14,613 bases of DNA. Origin: JBEKYH01 sp049511115 (lineage in GTDB: Bacteria > Planctomycetota > Phycisphaerae > Tepidisphaerales > Tepidisphaeraceae). Where the stretch lies: assembly GCA_049511115.1 (NCBI GenBank), contig JBEKYH010000064.1, positions 1 to 14,613 on the forward strand, in the 5' to 3' direction. Position 1 is the stretch's first letter. Every line of letters begins with the position of its first letter. Below are positions 12,648 through 14,613 of this stretch, piece after piece. The position numbers were made by a program, and so were the translations under genes. The notes beneath the pieces are model-generated. The model searched no databases, was not told the DNA's origin, and worked only from the letters and a program-made list of their open reading frames with translations.

Positions 12648-14117
12648 TTACCTCCTCTTCTTCTTATTCCGATCCTTCTTCTCCATATACCCGCTCTTCT
12701 TCGTCCGCAGCATCGGCCCCCCTGGCATCCCCAAATTGTTCAAATTCCCGCTCATCAGCGATTTCATCAGTTGCATCTTCCCACCCAGCCCCATGCCGCC
12801 GACGGCTTTCATCATGTTCTTCGCCATGTCGTACTGCTTGAGGAACTGGCTGACTTCATTCAGTTCCAGGCCTGACCCGCGGCTCACTCGCCGCCGCCGG
12901 CCGCCGTCGAGGAGGTCGGGGTTTTTGCGCTCCTCGCGGGTCATGGAATCGTACATGGCCCGCATGTGTTTCATCTGGCCTTCGACATCGCCGTCGTTCA
13001 TGCCCATCTGCTGGGAAAGCTGGCTCATGCCGGGGATCATGCCCATGACTTTGCCGATCGGGCCGAGCTTGCGGACCTGCTCCATCTGGGCGATGAAATC
13101 GTCGAGTGTGAATTGCCCCTTGGCCATCTTGGCCTGAAGTTTCGCGGCCTCCTCGATGTCGAATTTCTTCTGCATCTCAGTGACCAGGCCGACAATGTCG
13201 CCCATCCCCAAGATGCGTTCGGCCATCCCTTCGGGCCGGAATTCTTCCAATGCGTCGAGCTTTTCGCCCGAGCCGAGGAATTTGATCGGCTTGCCGGTGA
13301 TCATCTTGGCGCTGAGCAGCGCCCCGCCGCGCGTGTCGCTGTCGAGCTTGGTGAGGATAAGACCGTCGAGTTCAAGCTGCTCGTTGAACGCCTTGGCGCT
13401 GTTGACGGCGTCCTGGCCGCTCATGGAATCGAGAACCAGATAAATCTGATGCGGCCCAAGCTGGGCATTGATATCGCGCAGCTCGCCCATCAATTCGTTG
13501 TCGATGTGCAGCCGCCCCGCGGTATCGAGAATCACCACATCGCAGCCGGTGGCCTTGGCCTGCTGCACCGCCGCCCGGCAGACCGCGACGGCCGATCCCT
13601 TGGCGACGGTGCCGTGCGACGCGACGCGCGAATCATCCCGATAAACCGGCACCCCCGTCTGCTCGCCGAGCGTCGCCAACTGATCCACCGCGGCCGGCCT
13701 CTGCAAGTCAGCCGCCGCCAGCAGGGGATGGCGGCCCTGCGCGACAAGATACTTCGCCAATTTTCCGCACGTCGTGGTCTTGCCCGAGCCTTGCAGGCCG
13801 CACATCATGATGATGGTCGGCCCGGGCTGGACGTAATAAATCCGCGTATCGACCGGGCCCAGCAGGTTGATCAGCTCGTCATAGCAAATCTTCGCCATCA
13901 ACTGGCCCGGCTCCAGGCTCTTGATGACTTCCTGTCCCTGTGCCTTGGCCAGTGCGTGATCGCAGAACTGCTTGACGACGCTGAAATGCACGTCAGCCTC
14001 AAGCAGCGCCTCGCGCACGCCGGCCATCGCCTCGCGTACATTTTCCTCGCTGATTCGCCCCCGCCCGGAAAGGTTGCGGAAGACGGTTGTGAAACGATTG
14101 GTTAGTGCGTCAAACAT
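12648..14117 (-). CDS. ffh: Signal recognition particle protein Ffh
   Basis: This is the SRP54 GTPase that binds signal sequences on ribosomes together with SRP RNA and delivers them to FtsY at the membrane. It has 489 residues from the ATG at 14117 (a GTG sits just before it). The N domain spans about 1-95. The G domain carries GLQGSGKTTT (107-116), DLQRPAA (137-143), DTAGRL (198-203) and TKLDSDTRGG (256-265). The Met-rich M domain starts near 330, with PGMSQLSQQMG in the finger loop and RRRRVSRGSG (407-416) as the SRP-RNA-binding motif. It ends in a basic tail. The usual GQKP stretch of the insertion box is replaced by SRVASHGTVAKGS. There is no ribosome site; the promoter lies so close that the mRNA may be leaderless. 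Its M domain is duplicated upstream. Confidence 0.96.
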   Translation of the reverse strand: MFDALTNRFTTVFRNLSGRGRISEENVREAMAGVREALLEADVHFSVVKQFCDHALAKAQGQEVIKSLEPGQLMAKICYDELINLLGPVDTRIYYVQPGPTIIMMCGLQGSGKTTTCGKLAKYLVAQGRHPLLAAADLQRPAAVDQLATLGEQTGVPVYRDDSRVASHGTVAKGSAVAVCRAAVQQAKATGCDVVILDTAGRLHIDNELMGELRDINAQLGPHQIYLVLDSMSGQDAVNSAKAFNEQLELDGLILTKLDSDTRGGALLSAKMITGKPIKFLGSGEKLDALEEFRPEGMAERILGMGDIVGLVTEMQKKFDIEEAAKLQAKMAKGQFTLDDFIAQMEQVRKLGPIGKVMGMIPGMSQLSQQMGMNDGDVEGQMKHMRAMYDSMTREERKNPDLLDGGRRRRVSRGSGLELNEVSQFLKQYDMAKNMMKAVGGMGLGGKMQLMKSLMSGNLNNLGMPGGPMLRTKKSGYMEKKDRNKKKRR

Positions 14118-14122
14118 CACCC

Positions 14123-14189
14123 GATATTATGGCGGGCGAGGGGGGTTGTGGCAAAGTGTGCTGGGAATAAGGCCAGTTACTTTCGGTCA
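14123..14189. repeat. Direct repeat copy B: ffh upstream region
   Basis: This segment closely matches 14515-14582 in the same orientation, about 392 bp away. Shared blocks include GTTGTGGCAAAGTGTG and GCCAGT. It contains the ffh promoter and extends from just before the ffh start codon to the end of the M-domain fragment. The pair marks an old tandem duplication. Confidence 0.85.
14126..14154 (-). promoter_or_regulatory. ffh: Sigma-70-like promoter of ffh
   Basis: On the minus strand TTGCCA (14149-14154) and CATAAT (14126-14131) are separated by exactly 17 bp, each matching the consensus at 5 of 6 bases. Only 8 bases separate the -10 box from the ATG at 14117, so transcription should start at or next to the GTG/ATG, giving a leaderless or nearly leaderless ffh mRNA. 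The same arrangement is partly kept in the duplicated copy at 14519-14547, where one base has been lost from the -10 region. Confidence 0.6.
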
Positions 14190-14510
14190 CCCGACCGATT
14201 TCATCATGTTCTTGGCCATGTCGTACTGCCTGAGGAACTGGCTGACTTCATTCATTTCCAGGCCTGATCCGCGGCTCACGCGCCGCCGATGCCAGGCGTC
14301 GAGGAGGTCGGGGTTTTTGCGCTCCTCGCGGGTCATGGAATCGTACATGGCCCGCATGTGTTTCATCTGGGTTTCGAGATCGCCGTGTTTCCTGCCCATC
14401 TGCCGGGAAAGCCGGCTCATGCCGGGGATCATGCCCATGACTTCGCCGATGGGTCCGAGCCTACGGACCTGCTCCATCTGGGCGATGAAATCGTCGAGGG
14501 TGAATTGCAT
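14187..14510 (-). pseudogene. Free-standing Ffh M-domain duplicate (107 codons, frame intact)
   Basis: From the ATG at 14510 the frame encodes 107 residues that align with Ffh residues about 335-440, with 15 differences by my count. It keeps the finger-loop region (PGMSRLSRQMG, 29-39) and the RNA-binding motif HRRRVSRGSG (74-83), but has no N or G domain and no basic tail, and it stops with TGA right after NMMKSVG. Several changes add Arg or Lys (Q33R, Q36R, M40R, N41K). Its 5' flank is a copy of the ffh promoter region, so it could be transcribed; the frame is also open back to 14573. It is most simply a decayed tandem duplicate of ffh, but the clean in-frame join of promoter region and M domain leaves open a working SRP-RNA or signal-sequence binder. 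Confidence 0.8.
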
Positions 14511-14514
14511 CTTC

Positions 14515-14582
14515 ACAATATTAGGGCGAGTGAGGGGGTTGTGGCAAAGTGTGTTGGGCTTAACGCCAGTCACTTTCAGTCA
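14515..14582. repeat. Direct repeat copy A: duplicated ffh upstream region
   Basis: This is the second copy of the ffh 5' flank. It keeps TTGCCA (complement of 14542-14547), but the -10 region reads CTAATA at 17-bp spacing, or TAATAT at 18 bp, after a one-base loss relative to the copy next to ffh. It ends a few bases before the start codon of the M-domain fragment. Beyond it, 14583-14613 shows nothing recognisable. Confidence 0.8.
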
Positions 14583-14613
14583 TTTCCCATCACCTGTCAC
14601 AAGCTCCACCTGC

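Noticed and set aside
12966..14105. 379-codon plus-strand open frame opposite ffh
   Set aside because: It is fully antisense to a textbook Ffh with all GTPase motifs; its protein is His/Arg/Leu-rich without any domain pattern, the usual shadow in high-GC DNA.
14118..14613. SRP RNA (4.5S) gene near ffh
   Set aside because: No GGAA-tetraloop hairpin with the SRP core pattern was seen; the region is explained by the ffh promoter copies and the M-domain fragment.

Overview
The window looks like a chromosomal piece of a high-GC planctomycete, probably Phycisphaerae-like. This is inferred from a surface protein with a C-terminal PEP-CTERM tail, the broken remains of a planctomycete-style pseudopilin (CxSNL...ICPSS...GDGHVE), an F-type ATP synthase b subunit that carries a signal peptide, and palindromic REP-like repeats. 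No rRNA or other taxonomic marker is present, so the assignment rests on style only.

Layout. Positions 1-3546 (minus strand) hold the promoter-proximal part of an ATP synthase operon, transcribed right to left: atpZ, a four-helix AtpI-like membrane protein, atpB (a), atpE (c), atpF (b), atpH (delta) and the first 82 codons of atpA (alpha), which runs off the left edge. A sigma-70-like promoter lies at 3592-3620. Positions 3547-4100 carry no gene but hold several strong palindromes, including two 34-bp elements in inverted orientation. On the plus strand, 4101-5704 is a translationally coupled pair: an ATP-grasp enzyme and a class I SAM methyltransferase. The methyltransferase stop codon abuts the stop codon of the next, convergent operon.

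Positions 5705-12005 form an accessory block. The minus-strand operon 7607-5705 encodes a small HTH antitoxin-like regulator, a HipA-like kinase-fold protein and a DUF3037 protein. Next comes a 744-residue repetitive secreted PEP-CTERM protein (plus strand, 7735-9969). The third part is an AbiEi/AbiEii-type toxin-antitoxin pair (minus strand, 12005-10048) with an AT-rich promoter and a palindromic operator candidate. Two toxin-antitoxin-like modules therefore sit between two housekeeping loci.

Positions 12109-14613 (minus strand) contain ffh, the signal recognition particle GTPase, followed by a frame-disrupted pseudopilin. Upstream of ffh is a striking partial duplication: the ffh promoter region was copied and joined in frame to only the RNA/signal-binding M-domain core, giving a 107-codon open frame. 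The best leads in the window are this free-standing M domain, the HTH-HipA-DUF3037 operon, the nuclease-like N-terminus of the AbiEi-type antitoxin, and the ATP-grasp/methyltransferase pair.
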